Positions 26,201 through 33,626 of a DNA stretch of 64,000 nt are shown here, piece by piece (positions within the stretch are counted from its first letter, which is position 1; every line of letters begins with the position of its first letter). The DNA comes from Paraburkholderia kururiensis JCM 10599 = LMG 19447 (lineage in GTDB: Bacteria > Pseudomonadota > Gammaproteobacteria > Burkholderiales > Burkholderiaceae): NCBI RefSeq assembly GCF_003986935.1, contig NZ_RJZE01000018.1:119273-183272 (forward strand), given 5' to 3'. Under the pieces are notes generated by a model, which saw only the letters and a list, made by a program, of their open reading frames with translations, did not search any database and was not told the DNA's origin. The translations under genes and the position numbers were made by a program.

Positions 26201-26250
26201 GGATAGCGCCTGCGGGTCCTGGATAGGTCCATGCCATTGTGGCGAGCCAT
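26201..26250 (+). promoter_or_regulatory. Possible third, degenerate copy of the conserved element
   Basis: GGATAG occurs at 26201 and again at 26221, 20 bases apart. The second is followed by GTCCATGCCATTGTGG, which matches copy 1 (CCATACGATTTGTGG) if two small gaps are allowed. It sits 94-143 bases before the SDR start. The match is much weaker than that between copies 1 and 2. Confidence 0.35.
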
Positions 26251-26343
26251 CATCCTTTCACGACATCTCGTCGGGCGGTTTCCGGGCAGCCCCTATAAGC
26301 GGGGGCCGCGGGCTTCGAATTCGTTGATCAGGAGGAGGTTCTC

Positions 26344-27141
26344 GTGAAAGGTCTTGAGGGCAAAGTGGCAATCGTGACAGGCGGCGCCACCATCATCGGA
26401 GCCGCTGTGGTGCAGGCGCTCTGCAGTTACGGCGCAAAGGTGGCGCTATTCGACATCGATGCGGCGGGCGGAGAGAAAGCCGCATCGGCGCATGCCGGGG
26501 CCGTGCGGTTCTGGCCGGTCGATATCGTCAACGACGAGCAGTTGAGCGCAGGCGTGGCCGAGGCGGCGGCACACTTCGGGCGCGTGGATTTTCTCGTCAA
26601 CCTCGCCGCAACATATCTCGACGACGGCGCGCGATCGGGCCGGCGCGACTGGCTCACTGCGCTCGACGTCAACGTGGTGAGCGCCGTCATGGCTGCGCAC
26701 GCGGTACGTCCGCACATGGTCGCCGCGGGCGGCGGCGCCATCGTCAATTTCACCAGTATCTCGTCGAAGGTTGCGCAGACGGGGCGCTGGCTCTATCCCG
26801 TTTCGAAGGCAGCACTGGTTCAACTGACACGCAACATGGCGATGGATCTCGCCGCGGACACTATTCGTGTGAATTCGGTGTCGCCGGGCTGGACGTGGTC
26901 GCGCGTGATGGACGAACTCACGCATGGCGACCGGGCAAAGACGGACCGCGTGGCTGCGGACTATCACCTGTTGCGGCGTGTAGGCGACCCGCGCGAAGTG
27001 GCCGACGTGGTGGCCTTTCTGCTCTCGGAACACGCTTCGTTCGTGACAGGGGCGGACTACGCCGTGGATGGCGGCTACTCCGCGATGGGCCCCGAGCAGG
27101 CCGTGCCGGCCATTGCCCGTCTTGCCAGCGAGGGCGTGTAG
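26344..27141 (+). CDS. Short-chain dehydrogenase/reductase (indole-pathway candidate)
   Basis: The 265-residue SDR has an atypical cofactor motif TGGATIIGAAVVQAL (the usual TGxxxGIG with Ile-Ile-Gly), NLAAT, Ser138/Ser140 and the catalytic Tyr151/Lys155 in LYPVSKAALVQ. GGAGGAGG lies a few bases before the GTG start. It leads the SDR-styA-styB-cyclase operon. In described indole (iif-type) clusters an SDR oxidises the indole dihydrodiol formed by the oxygenase; here it could make 3-hydroxyindolin-2-one or isatin. That assignment is by context only. Confidence 0.8.
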   Translation: MKGLEGKVAIVTGGATIIGAAVVQALCSYGAKVALFDIDAAGGEKAASAHAGAVRFWPVDIVNDEQLSAGVAEAAAHFGRVDFLVNLAATYLDDGARSGRRDWLTALDVNVVSAVMAAHAVRPHMVAAGGGAIVNFTSISSKVAQTGRWLYPVSKAALVQLTRNMAMDLAADTIRVNSVSPGWTWSRVMDELTHGDRAKTDRVAADYHLLRRVGDPREVADVVAFLLSEHASFVTGADYAVDGGYSAMGPEQAVPAIARLASEGV

Positions 27142-27177
27142 CCCGCGAACCACGTCAATTTGAAAGGAGAACTAGCC

Positions 27178-28422
27178 ATGCGTCGAATCGCAATTGTGGG
27201 GGGCGGCCAGGCAGGCCTGCCGTTGGCGTTCGGGCTGCTCGAACAGGGCTACGAAGTGACTGTGGTGAGCAATCGCACGCCGGAGGACATCCGCGGCGGC
27301 AAGGTCATGTCGAGTCAGTGCATGTTCGACCCGGCGCTGCAGATCGAGCGCGATCTTGGTATCAACGATTGGGAGCGCGCGTGCCCCGAGGTGCACGGCA
27401 TTGGCTTCGCGGTGCCGCATCCTCAGGAGCGCGGCGCGAAGGTGATCGACTGGAACGCGCGTCTCGACAAGCCGGCGCAGTCGGTCGACCAGCGCGTGAA
27501 GATGTCGGCGTGGCTGGAGCAGGTCGAAGCGCGCGGCGGCCGTCTTGTGATTCAGGATGCAGGCGTCGCCGAGCTCGAAGCGCTCGCCGACACGCACGAC
27601 CTCGTCGTTCTCGCCGGCGGCAAGGGGGAGGTGGTGCGGCTCTTCGAGCGCGACGCGTCGCGTTCGCCGTTCGACAAGCCACAACGTGCGCTCGCGCTGA
27701 CCTACGTGCACGGCCTCGAAAAGACGCCAGACTATGCGCGCATCTCTTTCAACATGATTCCGGGCGTAGGCGAATACTTCGTGTTTCCCGCGCTGACGCT
27801 CAGCGGGCCCTGCGACATCATGGTGTTCGAGGGCGTGCCGGGCGGCCCGCTCGATTGCTGGCGCGACGTGCGCACGCCGCAGGAGCACCTGGCCGCGAGC
27901 AAGCGCTTTCTCGAAGGCTATCTGCCCTGGGAAGCCGAGCGTGCAAAGCACGTCGAGCTGACCGACGACAAGGGCATACTGGCCGGCGCCTTCGCACCGA
28001 CCGTGCGCAAACCGGTATTGACGCTACCTTCGGGGCGCCCGGTGTTCGGTCTTGGCGACGCGGTGGCCACGAACGATCCCATTACGGGACAAGGTTCGAA
28101 CAACGCGACGAAGGCGTGCAAGGTGTACCTCGATGCGATTCTCGCGCGTGGCGAGCAGCCGTACACGCGCGAGTGGATGGAGGACACGTTCGAGCGTTTC
28201 TGGGACTACGCGAAGTGGGTCGTGCAATGGACCAACTCGCTGCTCACACCACCGCCACCGCATATCCTCAATCTGCTTGGTGCGGCGGGGCAGTTGCCGT
28301 CGCTCGCGAGCGCGGTGGTGAACGGCTTCAACCATCCGCCGCGCTATTTCCCGTGGTGGGCCGATGAGGCCGAGTGCGAACGTTTCATCGCCAGCCATCA
28401 GACGGCCGCTTCCGTGGCTTGA
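27178..28422 (+). CDS. StyA-like FAD monooxygenase (probable indole oxygenase)
   Basis: The 414-residue protein matches the oxygenase component of two-component styrene/indole monooxygenases (StyA/IndA/IifC). It has RIAIVGGGQAGLPLAFGLL at residues 3-21, the family signature SPFDKPQRALALTYV (about 162-176), GRPVFGLGDAVATNDPITGQ (about 286-305) and the C-terminal WTNSLLTPPPPHILNL. It uses FADH2 from the next gene to epoxidise a vinyl or indole C2-C3 bond. No styrene oxide isomerase or phenylacetaldehyde dehydrogenase is nearby, while a cyclase-type hydrolase is, so indole is favoured. AAAGGAGA precedes the ATG. Confidence 0.85.
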   Translation: MRRIAIVGGGQAGLPLAFGLLEQGYEVTVVSNRTPEDIRGGKVMSSQCMFDPALQIERDLGINDWERACPEVHGIGFAVPHPQERGAKVIDWNARLDKPAQSVDQRVKMSAWLEQVEARGGRLVIQDAGVAELEALADTHDLVVLAGGKGEVVRLFERDASRSPFDKPQRALALTYVHGLEKTPDYARISFNMIPGVGEYFVFPALTLSGPCDIMVFEGVPGGPLDCWRDVRTPQEHLAASKRFLEGYLPWEAERAKHVELTDDKGILAGAFAPTVRKPVLTLPSGRPVFGLGDAVATNDPITGQGSNNATKACKVYLDAILARGEQPYTREWMEDTFERFWDYAKWVVQWTNSLLTPPPPHILNLLGAAGQLPSLASAVVNGFNHPPRYFPWWADEAECERFIASHQTAASVA

Positions 28423-28432
28423 GGAGAACAGC

Positions 28433-28978
28433 ATGTCGACCTGCATTGCCGCTGATATGGCCTCCACGGATTCCGGTTCGGCGTGGGGCAGCGTGGATGT
28501 TCAACCCGCCGCGCTGCGCAAGCTGTTTGGCGCCTATCCCACGGGTGTGGCGATCGTCACGACGCGCGGACCGCAAGGTCGCGCGATCGGACTCACTATC
28601 AATTCGTTCGCATCGCTCTCGCTCGACCCGCCGCTCGTGCTATGGAGCCTCGTCCAGCATTCCCCGAGTCTCTCTGCTTTTCAGGACTGCTCGCATTTCG
28701 CGATCAATATCCTGGCCAGCGACCATGAGGCGCTGGCACGACGCTTTGCGAGTTCGGCGATAGCGGACAAGTTCGCGGACGTAGCGGTGGCGGAGACGCC
28801 GGAGGGCGTACCTGCCATCGAAGGCGCTATTGCCACACTGGTGTGCGCGCACGATCATTGCCGGCAGACAGGCGATCACCTGCTCTTCGTGGGGCGCATC
28901 GTGCGGACGGCCGGAGACGGCGGCGCGCCACTGGTGTTTCATGCGGGCCGGTTCACATCGCTGGACCCGGTTTCCTGA
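28433..28978 (+). CDS. Flavin reductase, partner of the StyA-like oxygenase
   Basis: The 181-residue flavin reductase belongs to the StyB/HpaC family with an FMN-binding split barrel. Typical parts are LFGAYPTGVAIVTTRGPQG (about 23-41), GLTINSFASLSLDPPLVLWS (about 45-64), FAINILASDHEALARRFAS and HDHCRQTGDHLLFVGRIVR. It reduces FAD with NADH and supplies free FADH2 to the StyA-like enzyme, whose gene ends 10 bases upstream. GAGGAGA overlaps the styA stop, so translation is probably coupled. Confidence 0.88.
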   Translation: MSTCIAADMASTDSGSAWGSVDVQPAALRKLFGAYPTGVAIVTTRGPQGRAIGLTINSFASLSLDPPLVLWSLVQHSPSLSAFQDCSHFAINILASDHEALARRFASSAIADKFADVAVAETPEGVPAIEGAIATLVCAHDHCRQTGDHLLFVGRIVRTAGDGGAPLVFHAGRFTSLDPVS

Positions 28979-29025
28979 GCTTCATTTCACATCACACCCT
29001 CGACTGATACTGACGGAGACATCCC

Positions 29026-29820
29026 ATGACGTCCACGGCCCAATCGATATTGCCCGCGCTGGCCGCGCAACTTGCAAGCGGCGCCGTCCGCGTGATCGAC
29101 CTCACGCAGACGTTGTCGCCGTCGTTCCCCGCGCTGCAACTGCCGCCGCAGTTCGGGCAGGTTCAGCCGTTCAAGATGGAGCGCATTTCGCACTACGACG
29201 AATCCGGGCCGGCGTGGTACTGGAACAACTTCTCGTGCGGCGAGCACACGGGCACCCATTTCGACGCGCCCGTGCATTGGGTGAGCGGTCGCGACTATCC
29301 GAACAACAGCGTGGATACCATCGCGCCGGAAAACTTTGTCGCGCCAGCCGTCGTCGTGGATGCGAGCGCGCAGGTACGCGAGAACGAGGACTGGGTGTTG
29401 ACGGTGGATTTCCTCGAGGGATGGGAGCGGGCGCATGGACGCATTCCGGCGCATGCGTGGGTGCTGTTTCGCACCGATTGGTCGAAGCGCGCCGACAATC
29501 CGGCGGCATTCCTGAATGTGCGCGAAGACGGCGCTCATACGCCCGGGCCGAGCCAGGAAGCCGTGGAGTGGCTGATCCAGCAGCGCGACGTGCACGGCTT
29601 CGGTGTGGAGACGATCAACACCGATGCAGGTCAGTCCTACGCGTGGCCGGTCGCCTATCCGTGCCACACCCTGATGCATGGGGCGAATCGCTATGGCCTG
29701 CAATGTCTGAAGAATCTCGATCAGTTGCCGCCGCAGGGGGCGCTGATCGTGTCGGCGCCGCTGAAGATCGAGGGTGGCTCGGGCAGTCCGCTTCGTGTGC
29801 TCGCGCTTGTGGAAGCGTAA
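29026..29820 (+). CDS. Cyclase-family metal hydrolase, isatin-hydrolase type
   Basis: The 264-residue protein has the metal motif HxGTHxDxPxH: His74, His78, Asp80 and His84 in GEHTGTHFDAPVHWVSG. The family (kynurenine formamidase, isatin hydrolase) hydrolyses cyclic or N-acyl amides using Mn or Zn. Beside an indole-oxygenase-like pair, opening of isatin to isatinate is the most economical role. Kynurenine formamidase is less likely because no kynureninase or tryptophan dioxygenase gene is present and the protein is longer than typical KynB. It ends the operon; a terminator follows at 29856. Confidence 0.82.
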   Translation: MTSTAQSILPALAAQLASGAVRVIDLTQTLSPSFPALQLPPQFGQVQPFKMERISHYDESGPAWYWNNFSCGEHTGTHFDAPVHWVSGRDYPNNSVDTIAPENFVAPAVVVDASAQVRENEDWVLTVDFLEGWERAHGRIPAHAWVLFRTDWSKRADNPAAFLNVREDGAHTPGPSQEAVEWLIQQRDVHGFGVETINTDAGQSYAWPVAYPCHTLMHGANRYGLQCLKNLDQLPPQGALIVSAPLKIEGGSGSPLRVLALVEA

Positions 29821-29855
29821 GCCGACCCGTTTGAGATCTGCAAGAGGGTGACTCG

Positions 29856-29886
29856 CCGGCCCGTGGTTGGGGCCGGTTTTTTTGTT
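29856..29886 (+). terminator. Rho-independent terminator of the SDR-styA-styB-cyclase operon
   Basis: CCGGCCC and GGGCCGG form a seven-pair GC stem with a short loop, followed at once by seven T residues, 36 bases after the cyclase stop. The convergent AraC gene ends shortly after, at 29904. Confidence 0.85.
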
Positions 29887-29903
29887 TTCCGCGTTATTGA
29901 CGT

Positions 29904-30962
29904 TTATCGTCTGCGCAGCGTCTGACTCGGGCTTTCCCCATACCGCAGCTTGTATTCGTTGCTGAAGCGGCCCATATGAGCGAACCCCCAGCGCAGTGCG
30001 ACACCCGACACGTTGGAGACCTCGCCCGTCATCAACTCCGTGCGCGCGCACTCCATGCGCAGGTCGCGCAGATACTGCATCGGGCTCACGCCCAGAAACT
30101 CTTTGAAGCCGGCATAGAGGCTGCGCATGCTAACGCCCGCTACCAGGGCTAGTTGCTCTGCGCTGATCGGCTCGTGCGCATTCGCCTTCAGATAATCCTG
30201 GGCGCGCCGGATGTGCCGGGGCAGGATGGTCGTGCGGCGCACGGGGCCCGTTTCGCTGTAGTTATGACGATGCGCCGCGAGCAGCGTGGAGGCCGCCAGC
30301 TGCTCGATCTGGTCCATCACGAGCTTGTGTTGCGCAAGTTCGGGAAACTGCGCGGAGCACTCCGCCAGATAGTTCATCAGACAACGCCACGCTACCGTGT
30401 CGCGCCAGCGGAAGCCGAGTTCGAAGCGCAGCGGGCGGTCCAGGGGGTGACCCAGGTAGCCGATCAACGTACGTTCCACGAGCGAACGCGAAATGCGCAG
30501 CATGAATTGCTCGTTGCCCGCTTCCCACCGCATGCGCGTTTCGTCGTCGGGACTCAGTACAGAGGCCAGCTCCTGCGTCGATTCGATCTGCTGTGCACCG
30601 CTTCGAATCTCTGCGCCGCCAGTGAGGGGCATCTGCACCAGAAAAAAGCTTTCGAGCGGACCGGGTTCGATCTCGACCGTTGCCCCATAACGCAAGCGGC
30701 TCACGGAGAGGTCGCCTAGCGCCGCGTGGTACATCCGTGCGTCCAGCCGCGGGCCGTGCCCGACCACGCCAAGGCGGTGCGGTTTCATCACTCTTCCCAC
30801 CATGGAGCGTACTTCGTCGATATCGGCTGAGGCGAACAGCAGCCGTTCGCGATCGCCGAGCGCGCGTTCGACCGGCATGCCGGAAAGAGGCGCCGCGCGA
30901 ACGACGGTGGTGGATGACAGGGCAGTAAGCATGGCGGTACCCCACGAACAGCGGGTGTGCAT
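29904..30962 (-). CDS. AraC-family transcriptional regulator, convergent with the indole-type operon
   Basis: The 352-residue regulator has an AraC-binding-like N-terminal domain (about 40-220; RLRYGATVEIEPGPLESFF; VLSPDDETRMRWEAG) and a C-terminal helix-turn-helix pair (about 245-350; LALVAGVSMRSLYAGFKEF; VSGVALRWGFAHMGRFSNEY). It is a paralogue of the gene at 23723. The ATG at 30962 has AGG eight bases upstream; the ATG at 30932 is an alternative. A long inverted repeat sits directly before the start. Likely targets are the SDR-styA operon and the 31.4-kb operon on its other side. Confidence 0.87.
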   Translation of the reverse strand: MHTRCSWGTAMLTALSSTTVVRAAPLSGMPVERALGDRERLLFASADIDEVRSMVGRVMKPHRLGVVGHGPRLDARMYHAALGDLSVSRLRYGATVEIEPGPLESFFLVQMPLTGGAEIRSGAQQIESTQELASVLSPDDETRMRWEAGNEQFMLRISRSLVERTLIGYLGHPLDRPLRFELGFRWRDTVAWRCLMNYLAECSAQFPELAQHKLVMDQIEQLAASTLLAAHRHNYSETGPVRRTTILPRHIRRAQDYLKANAHEPISAEQLALVAGVSMRSLYAGFKEFLGVSPMQYLRDLRMECARTELMTGEVSNVSGVALRWGFAHMGRFSNEYKLRYGESPSQTLRRR

Positions 30963-30965
30963 TAC

Positions 30966-31001
30966 GGTGCCTGAAGCTGCCGTTCGGTGGCTTCAGGCAC
31001 C
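30966..31001. repeat. 12-base perfect inverted repeat next to the AraC start
   Basis: GGTGCCTGAAGC (30966-30977) and GCTTCAGGCACC (30990-31001), with a 12-base spacer. On the minus strand the second arm in the transcript ends three bases before the ATG at 30962 and includes the AGG used as ribosome site. It could be an RNA hairpin that hides the start or a protein-binding dyad. Confidence 0.65.
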
Positions 31002-31283
31002 AGATGTTCTTCTGTAGCGGCGTGCGTGACGCGAGAGTCGTTACGCAAGAACCATGCCGCTATATATGATTTTTCATGCAAGCGTGCGGCGCAGCGCAGC
31101 GATTGCATGAATCGCGTTCGATCGTACGCCTGAGTCTGGATGACGGGAATCCGCAGAAAACCTGGCATCGGCAGTGCGTTTCGCCACCCGTTATTGCGGG
31201 AGACGGCGTCCGCTGACCGGCCCCGGAGCCGCTTCCTATCCCGATCGTGCAGCGTTTGTCCGCGGCCTGCAAAAAGTAGAAAC

Positions 31284-31299
31284 ACATGATTAATCATGT
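31284..31299. promoter_or_regulatory. Perfect 16-base palindrome, probable operator
   Basis: ACATGATTAATCATGT, about 75 bases before the start of the oxidoreductase operon. AT-rich palindromes of this length and symmetry are typical MarR-family sites, and a MarR gene ends the same gene group at 42019. TTGACG follows immediately at 31301 and might be a -35 box, though I see no good -10. Confidence 0.6.
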
Positions 31300-31374
31300 A
31301 TTGACGCATGCAATGTGGCCGACGAAAGTGCACCCATGAACTGAGTGTGGGACGAAACGCTAGAGAGGAGCACG

Positions 31375-33573
31375 ATGGCCGAGCGGTCGTTTGTGGAGGA
31401 AGTGAAGAAGCTGCGTCTTGGCGACGGCGAGCTGTTCAGCGGCGAGGGCATTCTCGCCGTGACGAAAGCGCTGCTCGAATCGGGCGTGGCCTATGTGGCG
31501 GGCTATCAGGGCGCGCCGATTTCGCACCTGATGGATGTGCTTGCCGACGCGCAAGACGTGCTTGCCGAACATGGCATCCGCTTCGAGAACAGCGCGAGCG
31601 AAGCCACGGCGGCTGCGACCCTGGCCGCTTCGGTCAACTATCCGCTGCGCGGTGCCGTCACGTTCAAGGCGACGGTGGGCACCAACGTGGCGTCTGACGC
31701 GCTCGCGAATCTTGCGTCGGGCGGCGTGCTGGGCGGCGCGCTCATCATCGTGGGCGAAGACTACGGCGAGGGGTCGTCGATCATGCAGGAGCGCAGCCAC
31801 GCGTTCGCGATGAAGTCGCAGATGTGGCTGCTCGATCCGCGTCCCAACCTGCCGTGCATTGTGCAGGCCGTCAAAGACGGTTTCGATCTTTCCGAAGCGA
31901 GCAGTACGCCCGTCATGTTGCAGATGCGCATTCGCGCGTGCCATGTGCACGGTCAATTCGTGACGTCGGCGAACCGACGCTCGGCATTCACGATCAAGGA
32001 CGCACTGGAGCAGCCCACGCGCGACCTGAGCCGCATCGTGTTGCCGCCTGCGAGCTTTCAGCACGAAAAGGAGAAGGTGGAGCAGCGCTGGCCCGCGGCC
32101 ATCCGCTTCATTCAGGAACGCAAGCTCAACGAGTTCTTCGCGGAAGATGCGGCGGACGTGGGCATTGCATTGCAGGGCGGCACCTACAACACGCTGATCC
32201 GCGCGCTCACGAAGCTGGGTTTCGCCGACGTCTACGGCGAAACGAAGATTCCGCTTTACGTCATGAACGTGGCGTATCCGCTGGTGGACGACGAATTCGA
32301 GCGGTTCTGTCGCGGCAAGCGCGCGGTACTCGTACTCGAAGAGGGCCAGCCGAATTTCGTCGAGCAGAACGTGGGCAGCATTCTTCGCACGCTGGGCATC
32401 GAGATCGAACTGCACGGCAAAGACCTGCTGCCGCTTGCGGGCGAATACAACACCGCGACGGTACTGGCCGGCGTGCGGGCGTTTCTCGAACGATACGGCG
32501 TGCTCCAGGCACAATCCGTGGTGCAGCCCGCGGCAGAGGCAGTGGCACCGCAGCGCAAGGTCATCCCGGTGGTGGCCGCGTCTAGCCAAAGCGAGGACGC
32601 CAACGAACTGCCCGCGCTCGATCACGCCGTGCATGCGCGGCCGCCCGGTTTCTGCACCGGTTGTCCCGAGCGCCCCATCTTCACCGCGATGAAACTCGTC
32701 GAGCGTGAACTGGGCCCGCATCACGTGAGCGCCGACATCGGTTGCCACCTGTTCTCCATTCTTCCGCCGTTCAACCTCGGCAACACGACGATGGGCTATG
32801 GCCTGGGTGGTGCCGGTGCTGCCGCGCTCAATGCGCCGGCCGGCAAGCGCGCAATCTCGGTGATGGGCGACGGCGGCTTCTGGCACAACGGGCTCACGAG
32901 CGGTGTGGCCAATGCGGTGTTCAATCGCAGCGACAACCTCACCGTGATCGTGGACAACAGCTATACGTCGGCAACGGGTGGTCAGGACATTCTGTCTTCC
33001 ACGGCGCTCAATCCGACGCGCAGCACCGGACACGAAATCGAACGGGCGGTGCGTGGCGTGGGCGTGCAATGGGTTCGCACGATCAAGCGCACGTACGACC
33101 TCAAGGCCATGACGGCGACGTTGCGCGAAGCCCTGACCACGAAGGTGAAGGGGCCGAAGGTGCTGATCGCCCAGAGCGAATGCATGCTGAACAAGCAGCG
33201 GCGCGAGAAGCCGAAGGTGCGCAAGGCCATTGCCGCGGGCGAGCGCGTGGTGCGCGAGCGCTTCGGCGTAGACCCGGATACGTGCACAGGCGATCACTCG
33301 TGTATCCGGCTCTCGGGGTGCCCATCGCTTTCGATCAAGCCGAATCCCGATCCGCTGCGTCGCGATCCGGTTGCCACGGTGGTGGACAGCTGTGTGGGCT
33401 GCGGCTTGTGCGGCGAGGTTTCGCATGCGGCGGTACTGTGCCCGTCGTTCTATCGCGCGCAGATCGTCAGTAATCCGACGCGTATCGACCGGTTGCGTCA
33501 GCGTGTTCGCAACGCCGTCATCGGCTGGTTGCAGCGCGGCGAAGCGAAGCGGCGCGCGCGGTATGCATTCTGA
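31375..33573 (+). CDS. Indolepyruvate oxidoreductase-type enzyme, alpha (TPP) subunit
   Basis: The 732-residue subunit is a CoA-dependent 2-oxoacid oxidoreductase of the IorA family. It has an N-terminal pyrimidine-binding domain (about 1-230), FCTGCPERPIF near 425, the TPP motif VMGDGGFWHNG (about 495-505) with DNSYTSATGGQ, and a C-terminal [4Fe-4S] domain (CTGDHSCIRLSGC; CVGCGLCGEVSHAAVLC, about 640-690). The family decarboxylates arylpyruvates or arylglyoxylates to aryl-CoA. In this setting isatinate (2-aminophenylglyoxylate) to 2-aminobenzoyl-CoA is an attractive substrate, by analogy with phenylglyoxylate oxidoreductase. The start at 31375 follows GAGAGGAG. Confidence 0.88.
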   Translation: MAERSFVEEVKKLRLGDGELFSGEGILAVTKALLESGVAYVAGYQGAPISHLMDVLADAQDVLAEHGIRFENSASEATAAATLAASVNYPLRGAVTFKATVGTNVASDALANLASGGVLGGALIIVGEDYGEGSSIMQERSHAFAMKSQMWLLDPRPNLPCIVQAVKDGFDLSEASSTPVMLQMRIRACHVHGQFVTSANRRSAFTIKDALEQPTRDLSRIVLPPASFQHEKEKVEQRWPAAIRFIQERKLNEFFAEDAADVGIALQGGTYNTLIRALTKLGFADVYGETKIPLYVMNVAYPLVDDEFERFCRGKRAVLVLEEGQPNFVEQNVGSILRTLGIEIELHGKDLLPLAGEYNTATVLAGVRAFLERYGVLQAQSVVQPAAEAVAPQRKVIPVVAASSQSEDANELPALDHAVHARPPGFCTGCPERPIFTAMKLVERELGPHHVSADIGCHLFSILPPFNLGNTTMGYGLGGAGAAALNAPAGKRAISVMGDGGFWHNGLTSGVANAVFNRSDNLTVIVDNSYTSATGGQDILSSTALNPTRSTGHEIERAVRGVGVQWVRTIKRTYDLKAMTATLREALTTKVKGPKVLIAQSECMLNKQRREKPKVRKAIAAGERVVRERFGVDPDTCTGDHSCIRLSGCPSLSIKPNPDPLRRDPVATVVDSCVGCGLCGEVSHAAVLCPSFYRAQIVSNPTRIDRLRQRVRNAVIGWLQRGEAKRRARYAF

Positions 33574-33626
33574 GGACGGCGCCATGAAAACGAGCACCCG
33601 TAACAACGCATTGCAGGAGTTCCACC

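Larger units (their letters stand above)
30963..31374. promoter_or_regulatory. Divergent region between AraC gene and oxidoreductase operon
   Basis: 412 bases, AT-richer than the genes around it and without a supported gene. It holds the long inverted repeat at 30966-31001, the palindrome at 31284-31299 and a GAGAGGAG ribosome site before the start at 31375. Confidence 0.6.

Noticed and set aside
26344..28978. Styrene degradation cluster
   Set aside because: The StyA/StyB-like pair would fit, but styrene oxide isomerase, phenylacetaldehyde dehydrogenase and a StyS/StyR-type two-component pair are missing, while a cyclase-type hydrolase and SDR are present.
31231..31245. Reversed GGATAG (CTATCC) in the AraC-oxidoreductase gap as a fourth conserved element
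   Set aside because: Only the six-base core matches; the flanks differ, and a hexamer is expected by chance many times in 64 kb.
31301..31330. TTGACG as a sigma-70 -35 box before the oxidoreductase operon
   Set aside because: No acceptable -10 hexamer lies 16-18 bases downstream; kept only as a remark.
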